This document shows, one piece after another, positions 1 to 11,480 of a stretch of 64,000 bases of DNA. Positions within the stretch are counted from its first letter, which is position 1. The number at the start of each line of letters is the position of its first letter. The notes beneath the pieces were generated by a model. It did no database searches. It saw only the letters and a program-made list of their open reading frames with translations, and was not told where the DNA came from. The stretch covers positions 62,001 to 126,000 of the forward strand of contig MU831552.1 in assembly GCA_029204225.1 (NCBI GenBank), given 5' to 3'. Made by a program: the position numbers and the translations under genes. The DNA comes from Diphasiastrum complanatum (Eukaryota; Streptophyta; Lycopodiopsida; Lycopodiales; Lycopodiaceae).

Positions 1-418
1 AACTAGATCCACTATCGTGATGAATAACTCACCCACGATCCATAGCATATCAGGTAGGATAGCTCCAGAACCATGTACCCTGTACCATCTCATCACTAAG
101 TATCCATTACCCGCTGATAGCTCCCCAAGATTCTATCCACCTGTAGTGCAACTAGACTCCAACTGGATCTAACCAAAAACTACATCTTGATTACTAAATA
201 ATGATGGATAGAAACAACATGTGATGCCAACCTAGAGATAGCTGTGCATATAACCATGCAGCTCACCTGATCACTCACCAAAGTATCAGCTGTCACTCCC
301 TGAGCAACCATCTCCATCCATGCTGGCTCACAACCATGGGCATGCTGGATCCACATCACCATGTAATGTACTCTATGCCCTCAAGATATGTACCACCTCC
401 AGGCTACCATCTATCCCA
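1..418. other. left flank, no gene seen
   Basis: No convincing coding region, repeat or RNA gene is visible. The sequence borders the left LTR of the first Copia element; its last bases (tccca) are the probable target-site copy of that insertion. Confidence 0.5.
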
Positions 419-1067
419 TGTGAAAGATTTCAGATCCTTAAGATCCAATCTACTTGAATGATCTTTGGTTAGAAAGAGAAATACACTACCAATTTCACCA
501 ATGTAGAAAAATCAGCATCTACACACAATTTGAGATGCAAACACTAATAGAACTTGATCAAACTTGAATGAAATGATTATGTACTGTTGTTGTTCGTACA
601 AAACCAGCAAGCTACTATATTTCACACGTGTGGATCCAAAAATAACAAATATAGATCATTCTACACATAGAATTGCAAGCAATCACCAAGATAGTGCACC
701 AATGGATAGTAGAACCCAAGAGAACCATGTATAAGCATGAAATGAGATAGAGAAGAGAGAAGATGACTCTCTCCACGAGTTACATCCTTTATAGCAGGTC
801 CAAACCCTATTTGGCCACTTGGCTTTCCCACCAAAATGCTAACCCTACCAATTTTAGGTCTAGATTCAATGTACCCAACTTATTCAAATTGAATCTACTC
901 AAACTCGCATTCTATCTTTCCCACACTTTCAAAAAGTGTTTATTCAAATGAAATTTAGACTAGTGAACTTTGAAAAGTCAACCTCTAAGTCTAAAACAAG
1001 TTTTGGCCTCAATATGCCAAATATGGAAATACTGCAAAATGTGATGAAACTAGTTGAATCTTTCACA
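419..1067 (-). repeat. 3' LTR of the first Copia element
   Basis: This is the direct-repeat partner of 6935-7584, bounded by TGTGAAAGATT and AATCTTTCACA. It is 3' with respect to the minus-strand element because the purine tract lies beside it. The TATA-like element seen in the other LTR is damaged here by a one-base loss near 786-793. Confidence 0.92.
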
Positions 1068-1478
1068 CTCCCTCTTCAACTAGTTTTAGCACAGACTTTG
1101 ATAATACTCCAAGTGAAGTCCTATGCTTCATGAACAAGTCTTTTCCCAATGCTTTGGTGAAGATATCAGCTACACATTCCCTTGAAGACACATGTTGAAG
1201 CTCCACCTCCTTTGCAATGACTCGCTCCCTCACAAAATGATATTGTATCTCAATATGCTTGCTCCTAGCATGAAAGATAGGATTGGATGCCATTCTTTGG
1301 GCTGATTGATTGTCACAAAAGATGATTGGGCTCTCTGAAATATCCAGAAAGTGAAGATCCTTGATCATCCTCTTGATCCATACCATCTCCTTTGTGCAAT
1401 GTGTAAGAGCTTTGTACTCGGCCTCACTAGATGACAATGAGATAGTGGCTTGTTTCTTTGACATCCATGATATAGCTC
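1063..1478 (-). pseudogene. Copia RNase H domain, C-terminal end of pol
   Basis: The reading contains the Copia RNase H signatures SWMSKKQATISLSSSEAEY, FCDNQSA and ARSKHIEIQYHFVRE, and ends with DIFTKALGKD, as in intact Copia polyproteins. It is in a different frame from the upstream gag-integrase reading and overlaps that reading's tail by about 100 bases. In an ordinary Copia element it would be continuous with reverse transcriptase; here it follows the foreign segment at 1479-2393. The ORF start (at residue M of WMSKK) is only the first in-frame Met after the junction, not a real start. The family is certain; activity is unlikely because RT is absent. Confidence 0.88.
1068..1077 (-). promoter_or_regulatory. 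polypurine tract
   Basis: Read on the minus strand this is GAAGAGGGAG, directly upstream of the 3' LTR. That is the position where the primer for plus-strand DNA synthesis is cut in LTR retroelements. Confidence 0.8.
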
Positions 1479-4400
1479 CATCACATCAATTTTACATGTA
1501 AAAATGTGACTAGAACATGAAGAATCAAATAGAATGTAAGTGAGATGATTCCACCATGCTTCCAACTCCGAACTCTCTGGAAAAATACAGCAAACAAACA
1601 ATAAACGTGAGTGATCAACTTTTGCTTGCATGTCTCCTCCTCCTTTGTCCTTTGTTGCCTTGTATCCACCATGATACTCCATGAATGAGCCTCCATCTTC
1701 ATCTTGCCACAAGAAACCATCAAACCTTGGAAATCCATGAGTAGGTGAGTACATTAATGATGCAAATCCAGCAGCACATGACTCCATAAACCAAGTAGTT
1801 TGCACTAGTCCATCTTCAAGATCTACTTGACACAAGAAAATGACCATGAATTCACCAAAAATTGACAATCTCCAAGTATTGGCACCAAGTAGCTCAACAC
1901 TTGAGAACTTAGCCATGGATGAGTGACATAATGAACCTCCAATAGCTTCATTTCCATTGGCAAAATCAGTCAAGAATTCTAGTACAAATCCAACATCAAA
2001 ACAATGCTCACCAATGTAGCTAGTTTTACCATATCTTGACAATTTGCACACATCCACATGAAATTGCTCAAACATGAGATAGAAAAAGTAAAGTAAACTT
2101 GAACAACACTTCCTTGCTGCTCCTTTGACCTTACTTGAGTCTTCAATATGCTGTAAAAACAGATCCATAACACCTTTTCCAATTACCTCTCCTTTGATGC
2201 TCTTGACTAGCTCCAAATTGCCAACTTCCCTTTTGACTAGTTGAAGCGCTTTGAGATCAACCTCTTGATCTTCAACTTGACCATCAAAGTCATTGAACAG
2301 ACTTTGTTTTCCAGATCCATTACTTGATTTTACATCAAGATAACATCCATCCACTTGCATAGCTCCATGTACACAAGAAGATCTTCCAAAAGATGTTTCA
2401 CTCTTCATAAGAGATCGATACTCAAGATCCATTGCTTGGATCCACTCCTCTTCTTTCCTTGCTTGATCTACACTTGTAGGATCATCCAAAGAGGTTAGGA
2501 AAGCAACATAATTTCCAGAAACTACTTGCTTACCCTTTTGATCATATGTGAGCCTTGAAGGTACTTGTCTTTCTCTTGATGTTCTCCTTGGCTTTTGACT
2601 TGATGAAGGTCCATCATCACCACCATCCAAAGTAGAATCCTTCTCATCAACATCAAGAATGTTAGAACCATCTACTTTACCATCAATCATGCTTGAAGAC
2701 ACCTTTGGAATGTTTCTCTCATCAAAAATGACATCTCTACCAACAATCACTTTGTTAATAGAAGGAATGTAAACCTTGTAGGCTTTACTCACCTCACTAT
2801 ATCCAACAAAAATACCTCTTCTTGAAGATGGATTCTCCTTGGTCCTATCATCAAGAGTAATGTTGACATAGCATGTGCATCCAAAGGTTCTTAGAAAGTT
2901 GACACTCGGCCTCCTCTTGAATAGCATCTCAAAAGGTGTCCTTCCATCCAAAATAGCACTCAGCCACCTATTGCACAAGAAATTGGCACACAACAAAGCT
3001 TGATCCCAAAATGGTTTGTCAAGATTAGCACTTAACCTCATAGCTTTAGCACTTTCACATAAAGTTCTATTCTTCCTTTCAGCGACTCCATTTTGTTGTG
3101 GGGTCCTTGATGTTGTATACTCCCTCTTGATCCCATGCTCATCACAAAAGGCCTTGAACTTGTTAGATATGTACTCACCACTCAAGCACTTGATATTTGT
3201 GGAGAATTGGTTCTCCCTTGCATTCTTGAACTTGACAAAGACATCATACACTTCATCTTTGCTCTTTAGTAGATAGATCCAACAAAATCTACTAAAATCA
3301 TCAATGAATGTTACATACATCTTAGCTCCACTATTGTTAATTGTAGTAAATCCATGAATATCCGAATGTACAAGTTGAAAAGGCTTTGTAGATCTAGAAA
3401 TAGATCTAGTATAAGGTAGTCTATGTGACTTAGACAAAGCACAAGACTCACAAACATGCTTGTCATTACTTAAAGAACTTGGAAGACCAATCACAACCTT
3501 CTTCCTTGCCGTTACCTCCAATGACTTGAAGTTGAGGTGTCCCATCCCTTTGTGCCAAACCTCTTGAATAGAAATTTGCTCCCTTGCAACACATCCAACT
3601 TGGTTAGCAATAACACAAGCATCAAGTTTGAACAACTTCCCTTGCCTTTTACCTTTTCCAATCAAGACATCCTTCCTTTTGATCAAACAAGCATCTCCAT
3701 CAAACTCCACCTTTAGGCCCTTACTTAGCATTTGACTCACACTAAGCAAATTCTTGGTAATAGATGAAATAAACAAGACATCCTCCAAATGAACATTCCT
3801 ATTTGTAGAGAGAGAAATAGGAATTGTGCCAATCCCTTTGATTGCACACTCACCATCATTGGCCGTGTAGATCACCCTCTTGTCATCTCCATATGCCAAC
3901 AAAGAAGTGAAGTACTCTTTGTGAAAGGTCATGTGTGAACTTGCTCCACTATCAATCCACCAAGGATCTAGATCTCCATCATTAGCAAGCATACATGAAG
4001 ACATCACAAAAGCATCATCATTTGCATCTTGCACATCCAAACCATCCTCATCAAGAGTAAGAATACCTTGCTTGTCTCCTTGATCTCTCTTCTTCTTGTA
4101 ACACTCACTTGCAAAGTGTCCTTTGATGTCACAATAGAAGCACTTGAGCTTTGATCTATCCTTCTTTTTGCCACTTGAAGAAGCATCCACTTGATCTTGC
4201 CCTTTAGACCACTTGCTTTTGGTTTTGCCCTTGAATTTGCCCTTTGTGAACATAGCATCCTCTTGAAGTGTCGATGTAGATCCACCTCTTGCTTGAAGCC
4301 TATATTCCTCATTAATCAAGATCTCTTGAAGATCCATCAAACTTGGCAAAGTATTTTGAATAGCAATACTTTGAACAATGTTAGCATGAGCATCCAACAA

Positions 4401-4706
4401 GCCATTAAGAATCACTTGAATAAGCTCTCCTTCCTTAATGCTTTCCTCTATGCAAGCTAACTCATCATTTAATACTTTCATTCTCAAAACAAAAGTACTT
4501 GGACTTTCTTCATTCTTTTGCAAACAAGAAAAGATTTGCCTTCTTAGAGTCAACACTCTAGAAGTAGACTTGGATTCATAAAGCTTTTTCAATGAATTCC
4601 AAGCTTCCAAAGATGATGTGCACTTACCAACTTCCTTGAGAAGTTCATTGGTAACATTCGTCTTTATCATGTGCGTCAAGTAGCAAGAAGTGGCATCAAA
4701 TTTCAA
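1365..4706 (-). pseudogene. Copia gag-protease-integrase reading, fused to foreign segment
   Basis: One open reading of about 1,113 residues. In order: gag (UBN2/retrotran_gag type, with LKKLYESKSTSRVLTLRRQ), a CCHC zinc knuckle CFYCDIKGHFASEC near residue 190, protease active site WWIDSGASSHMT near 250, the integrase zinc-binding region (HKGMGHLNFKSL, CESCALSK) near 385-425, then the integrase core with HSDIHG and NGVAERKNR. The second catalytic Asp is missing: the usual DNGGEY block has collapsed to SGEY by an in-frame loss of about four residues. RT begins (EEEWIQAMDLEYRSLMK) and then changes to unrelated sequence. The apparent start is a TTG inside gag; the frame continues upstream (residues FTNALKF) to a stop, so the gag N-terminus is missing. 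Confidence 0.88.
1479..2393 (-). other. foreign open segment replacing Copia reverse transcriptase
   Basis: The minus strand is open for about 300 residues from just after the RT entry motif (AMDLEYRSLMK) almost to the RNase H junction. It has none of the RT motifs (no FADD/YVDD-type block). Readable stretches include NLELVKSIKGEV, FHVDVCKLSRYGKTSY, GNEAIGGSLCHSSMAK and LWQDEDGGSFMEYHGG. The same protein sequence, diverged, occurs in the second Copia derivative at 9590-10400, so it is a stable part of this family and not a one-off insertion. I do not recognise it. It may be captured host coding sequence or a family-specific region; the frame's persistence in both copies argues that it was translated at some stage. 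Confidence 0.6.
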
Positions 4707-6922
4707 GGCATTGGTAAATTTTTCTTTTTGTGAGCTTTCTTAGTTGATAAGAAGTTTGTGTGTGCAATTCATGATGGCTAGTTTGTGTGAGTTTTTGTCT
4801 TCAGAAGCATATAAATGTGTTGAGAAATAAACTACTACTAGATCATAAGACTAAATTAGCAGAACTAGACAAAACTCTACTCGACTCTCATGAATGATAT
4901 ATCTGAGAGATGATACATCAGAGTACAATATAGCTAGAGATGTACAACAACAAAGCCAAGTTGTATAATTGATATCATATCATAATGGCCCTTGTTGAAG
5001 AAAGCAAGAATATATAACGATGTAGGAACCCGAGAGGGGATGTTGGGTCTCCTTGCATAAGCCTTAGATTGGTGAGTCCTCTTGGTAGCCATGAAACTCG
5101 ATCTCAAAGCAATTCATTTTCGTCGGTTCTGATGAAGGTCTGTAGAAGGGATATTCTACTTATCCTCTGACAATGTCTCAACCTCAAGGTTTGCTTTGGA
5201 GCATGTGCTTGAGAATTGGAGTCCTGGTGTCCATACTGGTTGGTCTCTCTAACATATATCTCTACAAAGTAGGGACGTCTTGCCACCATTAGGGCCACAC
5301 ATCGAGGGTTTACATATGAAATAAGTAAATTCAGTGGACTGGAAAATCACAGATAGTAGCGTCCCTTCATCTGATAATATACAAGGCATTTGAATAAGAA
5401 ATGCTTCTCTGGCTGAACCTCCCCTAACGTGCTCAACTAGCAAAGCCTACTTATGTGGGGATGAGAGAGAAGAAGAAAAAGAAGAAGAAGAAGATGCCTT
5501 TTAAGAACCAAAAGGTACATAAGACAAATAAATGTGCATCTCAAGTGTGTTGTATAATCATGTGGGAGCATAAATGTCTCCAAATAACAATTCATTGTCC
5601 ATCAAACTTTTTCATCCTTTTAAACTTGCATTATCCCCAAGGCTGTCACTTGTAACTACCATGCCTTTATTTGGGGCCTTAGTTTCTGTCTTTGTAATGC
5701 AATGCCATCTAAATTGCACCCTGTAAATCATGTGTTTTCTCCTTACAAAAGGCTGGCTGCTCTAACTTCAGCCCTTTATGAAATGAAACATGTACAAGAA
5801 CATGGGAACATCCTCATGAATCCTAAACAATGCCTCTCTATGTTCATTCACATACTCTTCTGTTGAACAATCACCCTGCATCGAGCTTATCCATTGCTGC
5901 ATTGCTCTCCTTTATCCATTAACACCCAGTTTGAATGAGACACTATTCTCTATATCAATTATGGTTGTTTCTATTTTGAGCATTACATGATCATTGAAAG
6001 GAGATCTATTCTTAGGAAGAAGATCATTCTTATGATGGATCAAAGTTCTATTGGCAAAAACTATGCTAGGCTAGGAAAGCGAGTTTTGAGGTACATCATT
6101 GGAACTCGAGATTTTGGCATATTGTATGAGGGATCATCACCTAATCTTTTTGGATTTCAGATTCGGACTATGCTGGAGATGTAATGGATAGGAAATCCAT
6201 TAGTTCTTACCTACAACAATATCCAAAACATCATTCATCTCAAGAAGTGACTCCATCCTCACTTTCCATAATGAATAGTTACTTGAGGTAAGCCTATCAT
6301 TGGCTTCCAACATGACTCCAATTGAGGTTGCCATGTAGCAATGACCTGATCTTCTCTTTCAACCTGTTTCAATGCACAAAGCACTCCTTTGAACAACAAC
6401 AAATGCTTTCAAAAGAAATCACCAAGATTTGAAACTATCTCACAAATTCTCTTCTAGCACCTATCCAAGCAAATCAACACATAGAATCATGGAATCTTGA
6501 TCAACCTATGATCTATCCTCAATCTAATGACTTTTGCCACTTCCTAAGATTGAAACACACTCAAATGAAGTCCAGCAACGTCACTATCTAGAGATCCAAT
6601 CAAAATTAGGGTTTTGACAAAATCACAAAAAATTGACTATTCCAAATCTACATGCAAATGCTGAAAATTTGATATGCAATCTATAAGCCATCACTTAGGC
6701 TGAACCAATGATCCAAAAATCGGCCAAATCCAGCATGTGAATTCAAAAAATGGAATTGAACAAGTATATTGACCTATTTAGTGTTTTGATCTACAAAAGA
6801 TCCAATCTACAAAAGCAAAAAATCCGATTTTGGTATAGAATCCTCTCTAGCATGCTCTAGACTTGATATCTTCACCAAATCATTGATAGATCTGATTTCC
6901 TCCTTCATAACCTGAAACACAA
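4707..6922 (-). other. Copia 5' leader, non-coding
   Basis: This is the 2.2-kb stretch between PBS and gag. It has a short (AAG)n tract near 5466-5494 and only short ORFs without family signatures on the minus strand. A plus-strand Copia pol fragment lies inside it at about 5987-6215. The length is unusual for a Copia leader and suggests insertions. Confidence 0.55.
5987..6215 (+). pseudogene. Copia RT/RNase H connection fragment, opposite strand
   Basis: On the plus strand the motif KRVLRYIIGTRDFGILYEG is the end of Copia reverse transcriptase before RNase H, followed by the block that normally reads GFSDSDxAGD...RKS. A single-base loss after GGATTT (near 6152) shifts the frame; in the next frame SDSDYAGDVMDRKS is legible. 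The fragment is inverted relative to the surrounding minus-strand element. Its left part resembles the minus-strand end of the second Copia derivative (near 9480-9610). It is therefore a rearranged or nested scrap of a relative, too short to act. Confidence 0.75.
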
Positions 6923-6934
6923 GCTCTGATACCA
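6923..6934 (-). promoter_or_regulatory. primer-binding site, initiator tRNA-Met
   Basis: The minus strand reads TGGTATCAGAGC, the classic plant Copia PBS complementary to the 3' end of initiator tRNA-Met. It abuts the 5' LTR with no gap and sets the element's orientation. Confidence 0.93.
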
Positions 6935-7584
6935 TGTGAAAGATTTCAGATCCTTAAGATCCAATCTACTTGAATGATCTTTGTTTAGAAAGAGAAATAC
7001 ACTACCAATTTCACCAATGTAGAAAAATCAGCATCTACACACAATTTGAGATGCAAACACTAATAGAACTTGATCAAACTTGAATGAAATGATTATGTAC
7101 TATTGCTGTCCATACAAAACCAGCAAGCTACTGTATTTCACACGTGTGGATCCAAAAATAACAAATATATATCATTCTACACATAGAATTGCAAGCAATC
7201 ACCAAGATAGTGCACCAATGGATAGTAGAACCCAAGAGAACCAAGTATAAACATGAAATGAGATAGAGAAGAGAGAAGATGACTCTCTCCATGAGTTACA
7301 TCCTTTTATAACAGGTCCAAACCCTATTTAGCCACTTGGCTTTCCCACCAAAATGCTAACCCTACCAATTTTGGGTCTAGATTCAATGTACCCAACTTAT
7401 TCAAATTGAATCTACTCAAACTCGCATTCTATCTTTCCCACACTTTCAAAAAGTGTTTATTCAAATGAAATTTAGACTAATGAACTTTGAAAAGTCAACC
7501 TCTAAGTCTAAAACAAGTTTTGGTCTCAATACGCCAAATATGAAAATATTGCAAAATGTGATGAAACTAGTTGAATCTTTCACA
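6935..7584 (-). repeat. 5' LTR of the first Copia element
   Basis: Partner of 419-1067 with the same termini. Scattered substitutions separate the two copies. On the minus strand TATAAAAGG at 7302-7310 is a good TATA box for the element's transcript. The right flank is cccca. Confidence 0.92.
7302..7310 (-). promoter_or_regulatory. LTR TATA box
   Basis: TATAAAAGG on the minus strand within the 5' LTR, upstream of the expected R region. Inferred from sequence and position only. Confidence 0.55.
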
Positions 7585-9004
7585 CCCCATAGTGCATTTA
7601 CCTCCTCCAAACACCCTGTTACCCTGTCAGGAGTAAGTAATAATAATTTTGAAGCGATAATGCCTCATTGTACCGCCCTGTAGTAGGTTTCACCAACCAA
7701 AAATTGTCCCAAATTTGGCCCTATGGTACCCAAATGGTGAATGTAGCCCATCACTAGGTCACCCGCACTCTGCTCGATGGAATGGTGACAAAACTCTCCA
7801 AAATGCCTTTCTCGCTGCTCCGTGATGTCGCTCTGTCTGTTGGCTCTAAGCAGCCAGTTTCAGGGGTCAATTTGGCCCAAGGATGGCCAAAAAGAGTGCC
7901 TTCTAGCCAAAGATAGGCCCAAAACCAAATTGGCTTGCAAAATGAACTGTTTCTTCATTTTGAAGATTTTTAATGAATAATTGCCCTTCTGGCACTTCGG
8001 GTCCAATTTAAACTTCAATGAATTTTAGATTGAAGATTTTTAATGACATTGAAGGCCATAATGCTCTTCATGTCCCTTCAGCCTTCTCAAAACCCCTATA
8101 CTTGTCATCCAATGGCCAAGTCCCATCTAACGGACCATATTCAACCTCCATTGAACGATCTCCTCCGTAGATTCATGGGTACTCCAATCCGATGGCTCTC
8201 TGCAGATTTGTGTAGTGAAGCCACCTCCATCGGCCACTATACACCTCTGGCCGCTATGGCCCCCATCTAGTTGGGTGCACGCGAGGTCCCGCGACCCCTC
8301 CTTCCTTATTCTCCTCATAAGCTTTCAAGCTTGCTGATTTCACATCTATGGCAGATATCTGTCAATGGAGATAACTCCTTCTATAGCCCGCGGCTAGCCA
8401 CAGCCCTTTATCAGATCCTTTATTGTGCTAAGGCGCCCATCTGCAGCTCTTCACAAAATAAAAAACGATTTTCATTTGTGAAAGGTCCACGTTTTTGTGC
8501 AGTAAAACCCTAGCTGTCCTATTTTTCCATAGTTGAGAGAAGAAGACACAATTGCTCCTCAAGTAGAGAGAAAGATCCACAGCTTTACGTTTTTCGTCAA
8601 CTAATCGCTTTTTGCCGATTCCCATAATTGCTTCTTTCTCCTCCCACTGTAAATGGATGTCAAAGTCCTCTCATGAATGAGAAACCACTTCCTTGCTTTT
8701 TCTTACGATCCGCTCCATTCAGTAATCACCAAACTACTCTGAGAGTTCTGGCCAGCTTTCCGTAAAAGCCATTTCAAACCATGTATGAGCAATTTTCTGT
8801 GAATGCTCCTTGGAATCCACCTACGACGATCGTTCTGATCTTCCCCGAAGCTTTGATCCCAGGAACTTTGTTGTCTCCATCCATCCGGACTGCTGATACC
8901 TCGTATGGAGTCCTCTCTCCTGAGATGCTTTGAGTGCTATTTCTTCTGGTGAAAGATGATATCCCATAGCTCCACCGGATCGTGCATACCTGCAACACCC
9001 TGTT
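7585..9004. other. unassigned interval between two Copia elements
   Basis: No family signature was found on either strand. Because the next PBS (9005-9016) points leftward, this interval may be the leader or gag region of the element whose 5' LTR begins at 9020, but no gag or protease motif could be read. A minus-strand reading at 8774-9085 with MDGDNKVPGIK is open but not diagnostic. Confidence 0.4.
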
Positions 9005-9016
9005 GCTCTGATACCA
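9005..9016 (-). promoter_or_regulatory. second Copia primer-binding site
   Basis: The minus strand again reads TGGTATCAGAGC, complementary to initiator tRNA-Met, three bases from a TG dinucleotide that would start an LTR. The match is exact; the rest of this element is not recognisable. Confidence 0.8.
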
Positions 9017-9019
9017 AGT

Positions 9020-9460
9020 TGAAATTCTGATAGAATCTAGTGCAGTATGTAGATCACAACACATAATCACTATAGCACTCCTCACAAGCTCTCAAAGATG
9101 GCACAACAAAAGTTATTAGATTACAAAGAAACACTGTACATATAGAGTATTCACAAACTGCATGAAAAGGCAGGTGTCCTAAAATTGGCCTACCACCTGT
9201 CAAACTAAGGTCGGGCCCAATATGGCCAAATTAGACCGACAAACTTGGGACATGCCCCCAAGATAGAAGTACTGTAAATAACTATGTACAGGCTAATTCT
9301 TCCTATGTGTGGCTACCCGGCTAACCCAAGTAGCCGTCTCGGGATCAGTGCCTGATCAATATATCCTAACGGGTCATGTTTCGATCACAACCATATACAG
9401 TCAACCAAATAAACTGTACACTAATTACATCATCACATTTAGAGCTTATACTAATGAATT
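9020..9460 (-). repeat. probable 5' LTR of a second minus-strand Copia element
   Basis: It begins TGAAATTCTGATAG next to the PBS at 9005-9016. No second LTR copy is in the window, so the outer end is only an estimate, set where the next Copia derivative becomes readable. It may be a truncated element or the remains of one. Confidence 0.45.
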
Positions 9461-9589
9461 AGATCAGAAGCTGATTTCTAATTGTTTTGGCATAGTTTTA
9501 ACCATACTACTTTGATCCAACTTTAGAATTATCTCCATCCTAAGTATAGATCTCATTTCTAAGGTTCTAAAGTATCTTTCATAATTGAT

Positions 9590-10400
9590 ATAGAGAATAG
9601 TGTCCAAATTGGATGCTTCACTATTTCTTACATCAATTTTACACATCAAGATATAACTAGAACATGAAAAACCAAATAGAATGTGAATTAAATGATTCCT
9701 CCATGTTTCAAACAAATTACAGCAAGCAAACAATAAGTGTGAGTGATGACCACTTGCTTGCTTGTCTCCTCCAACTTTGTCCTTTCTTGATATGTCTCCA
9801 CCATAAAACTCCATGAATGAGCCTCCATCTCCATCTTGCCACAAGATATCATCAACACTTGATGACTTGGCCATGAATGAGTGACATAATGAACCTCTAA
9901 TAGCTTCATTTCCATCAGCAAAACCATCCAAGAATGCTAGTACAACTCCAACAATAAGATATTGCAAGACAATGTAGCTAGTTTGTCCATATCTTGACAA
10001 TTTGCAAACATCCACATGAAATAGCTCAAACATGAGATAGAATAAGTAAAATAAACTTGAACAACACTTCCTTGTTGCTCCTTTGACCTTACTTGAGTCT
10101 TAAATAAGCTGGGAAAATAGATCCATAACATCTTTGCCAAATAACCTTCCTTTGATGCTCTTGACTAGCTCCAAATTGCCACCTTTCCATTCAATGTGTT
10201 GTTGAAGCCCTTTGAGACCAACCTCTTGATCTTCCTCGACTTGAACATCAAAGTCATTTAAAAAACTTTTTTTTTCCAGATCCATTACTTGCTTTTCCAG
10301 TATGAAAACTATAAGAACCAATATCCACTTGCATAGCATCATCTACACAAGAAGATTCTCCAAAACATGTGAGTAAAGCAAAATGAGTCGCTTCCACTTG
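9590..10400 (-). other. foreign segment shared with the first Copia element
   Basis: The minus strand encodes SSCVDDAMQVD, NLELVKSIKGRL, FHVDVCKLSRYGQTSY, GNEAIRGSLCHSFMAK and LWQDGDGGSFMEFYGG. This is a diverged, shorter relative of the segment at 1479-2393, in the same order. Reading frames are broken near 10100 and 10250. An internal deletion relative to the first copy removes the stretch between MAK and LWQD. Confidence 0.7.
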
Positions 10401-10539
10401 CTTATCTTTCTCTTGATCATCAAAGATATCAAAGATATGAATATCTTTAGACCTGAACCTCTGGAAATACTCCCTCACAAACATATGATCTAGATCCAAC
10501 AAGATCTCATCAATGTTTGATCTTGAATTTCCACAAAGG

Positions 10540-11480
10540 TTAGTGAACAATGTCATTAATGTCACCATCATAAATCAAAAGATAGATTCCAAACTTTCCA
10601 TCCAACATGAAGTAGATTAGGTGAAGATGAGTATCAAACCTAATAAATCCAGCTCTCTTGAGACCATAACAAACATCAATAAGCTCACCAATGAGATCTC
10701 CCTTGCTTTGAAGAAATTGCCTCTTGATTTGCTCCATGTAGTCTTCTCCAACCAAGCTTTTGCCATCTCAATCATGAGTGATCAATTCACGATCATAGAA
10801 TTCTTTGAGTTGATGAAGAGATTTGAGATTCATGTCTTGGATCTTCCCAAGAACCAATCTTTCATTGCTCTTTCCTTCATAATGCTCTCTCTTAATGATT
10901 GCATCATAAAAAGTAGAAACCTCAAAGACATTAGAAGCCATGAAAAAAACGATTAGTACCTTCAACATAAGGATGATTATTAAAGTACTCTCTTTTTTCA
11001 AACAAGAACTTCTACTCAATGTTTTAGGTAATGACTCATATGATAATTATTCCTCCTCACTATCATTCATAATGACATCATTCAAAGTACATCCTACTTT
11101 GAACTTTTCACATACTTCTCTTCTTCTTGACTTGTGACTATCTCCCTCACCAAGTCCTTGATAAATTTTTTTGATCTACTCTCTTTATAAAGACATGTGA
11201 CTCCAATTGCTGCAAAAATGACTTTCTTGGACTCATCACAAAAGAATGTAAAAGAACCACCTCCTTCATGAATGCACCTAGCAACATCTTTTTCCATATG
11301 ATCAAAGAAATCATTAGCAACAACCTTTTTCAAAGAAGAGCCTTCACCTCCATTGATGAATTTAGCTCTTTCCTTACCTTTTGCATTCTTGTACTTTCCA
11401 TGAAGGACCATTGAAGAACCATCATTATCCTCATAGCTAGCCAAGTTAGCACAAAGATGAACATCTCCAAGAAGCATATT
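10540..11480 (-). other. second foreign coding-like segment in Copia derivative
   Basis: Several minus-strand stretches are long, open and compositionally protein-like, for example GGSFTFFCDESKKVIFAAIG, KKFIKDLVREIVTSQEEEK, KIQDMNLKSLHQLKEF and LIGELIDVCYGLKRAGF. Frame changes separate them. They lie where Copia integrase should be and match no Copia domain I know. I do not recognise the source; the first Copia element lacks this segment. Confidence 0.45.

Larger units (their letters stand above)
419..7584 (-). mobile_element. Copia-type LTR retrotransposon, complete ends, RT replaced
   Basis: Two near-identical 650-bp LTRs face each other in direct orientation at 419-1067 and 6935-7584. Each begins TGTGAAAGATT and ends AATCTTTCACA, an 11-bp inverted terminal repeat. 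The primer-binding site touches the right LTR and a purine tract touches the left one, so the element reads on the minus strand. Flanks tccca and cccca agree at four of five bases, a probable worn target duplication. Inside are gag, protease and integrase (4706 down to about 2400), then an unrelated open segment where reverse transcriptase should be, then RNase H. A 2.2-kb leader separates PBS and gag. Without RT it would need another element's enzymes, yet its LTRs differ only at scattered positions, so it moved fairly recently. Confidence 0.92.

Noticed and set aside
3016-3276. Plus-strand ORF in the Copia integrase region
   Set aside because: Shadow of the minus-strand pol reading; no signature of its own. 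The same holds for other short opposite-strand ORFs across pol and helicase.
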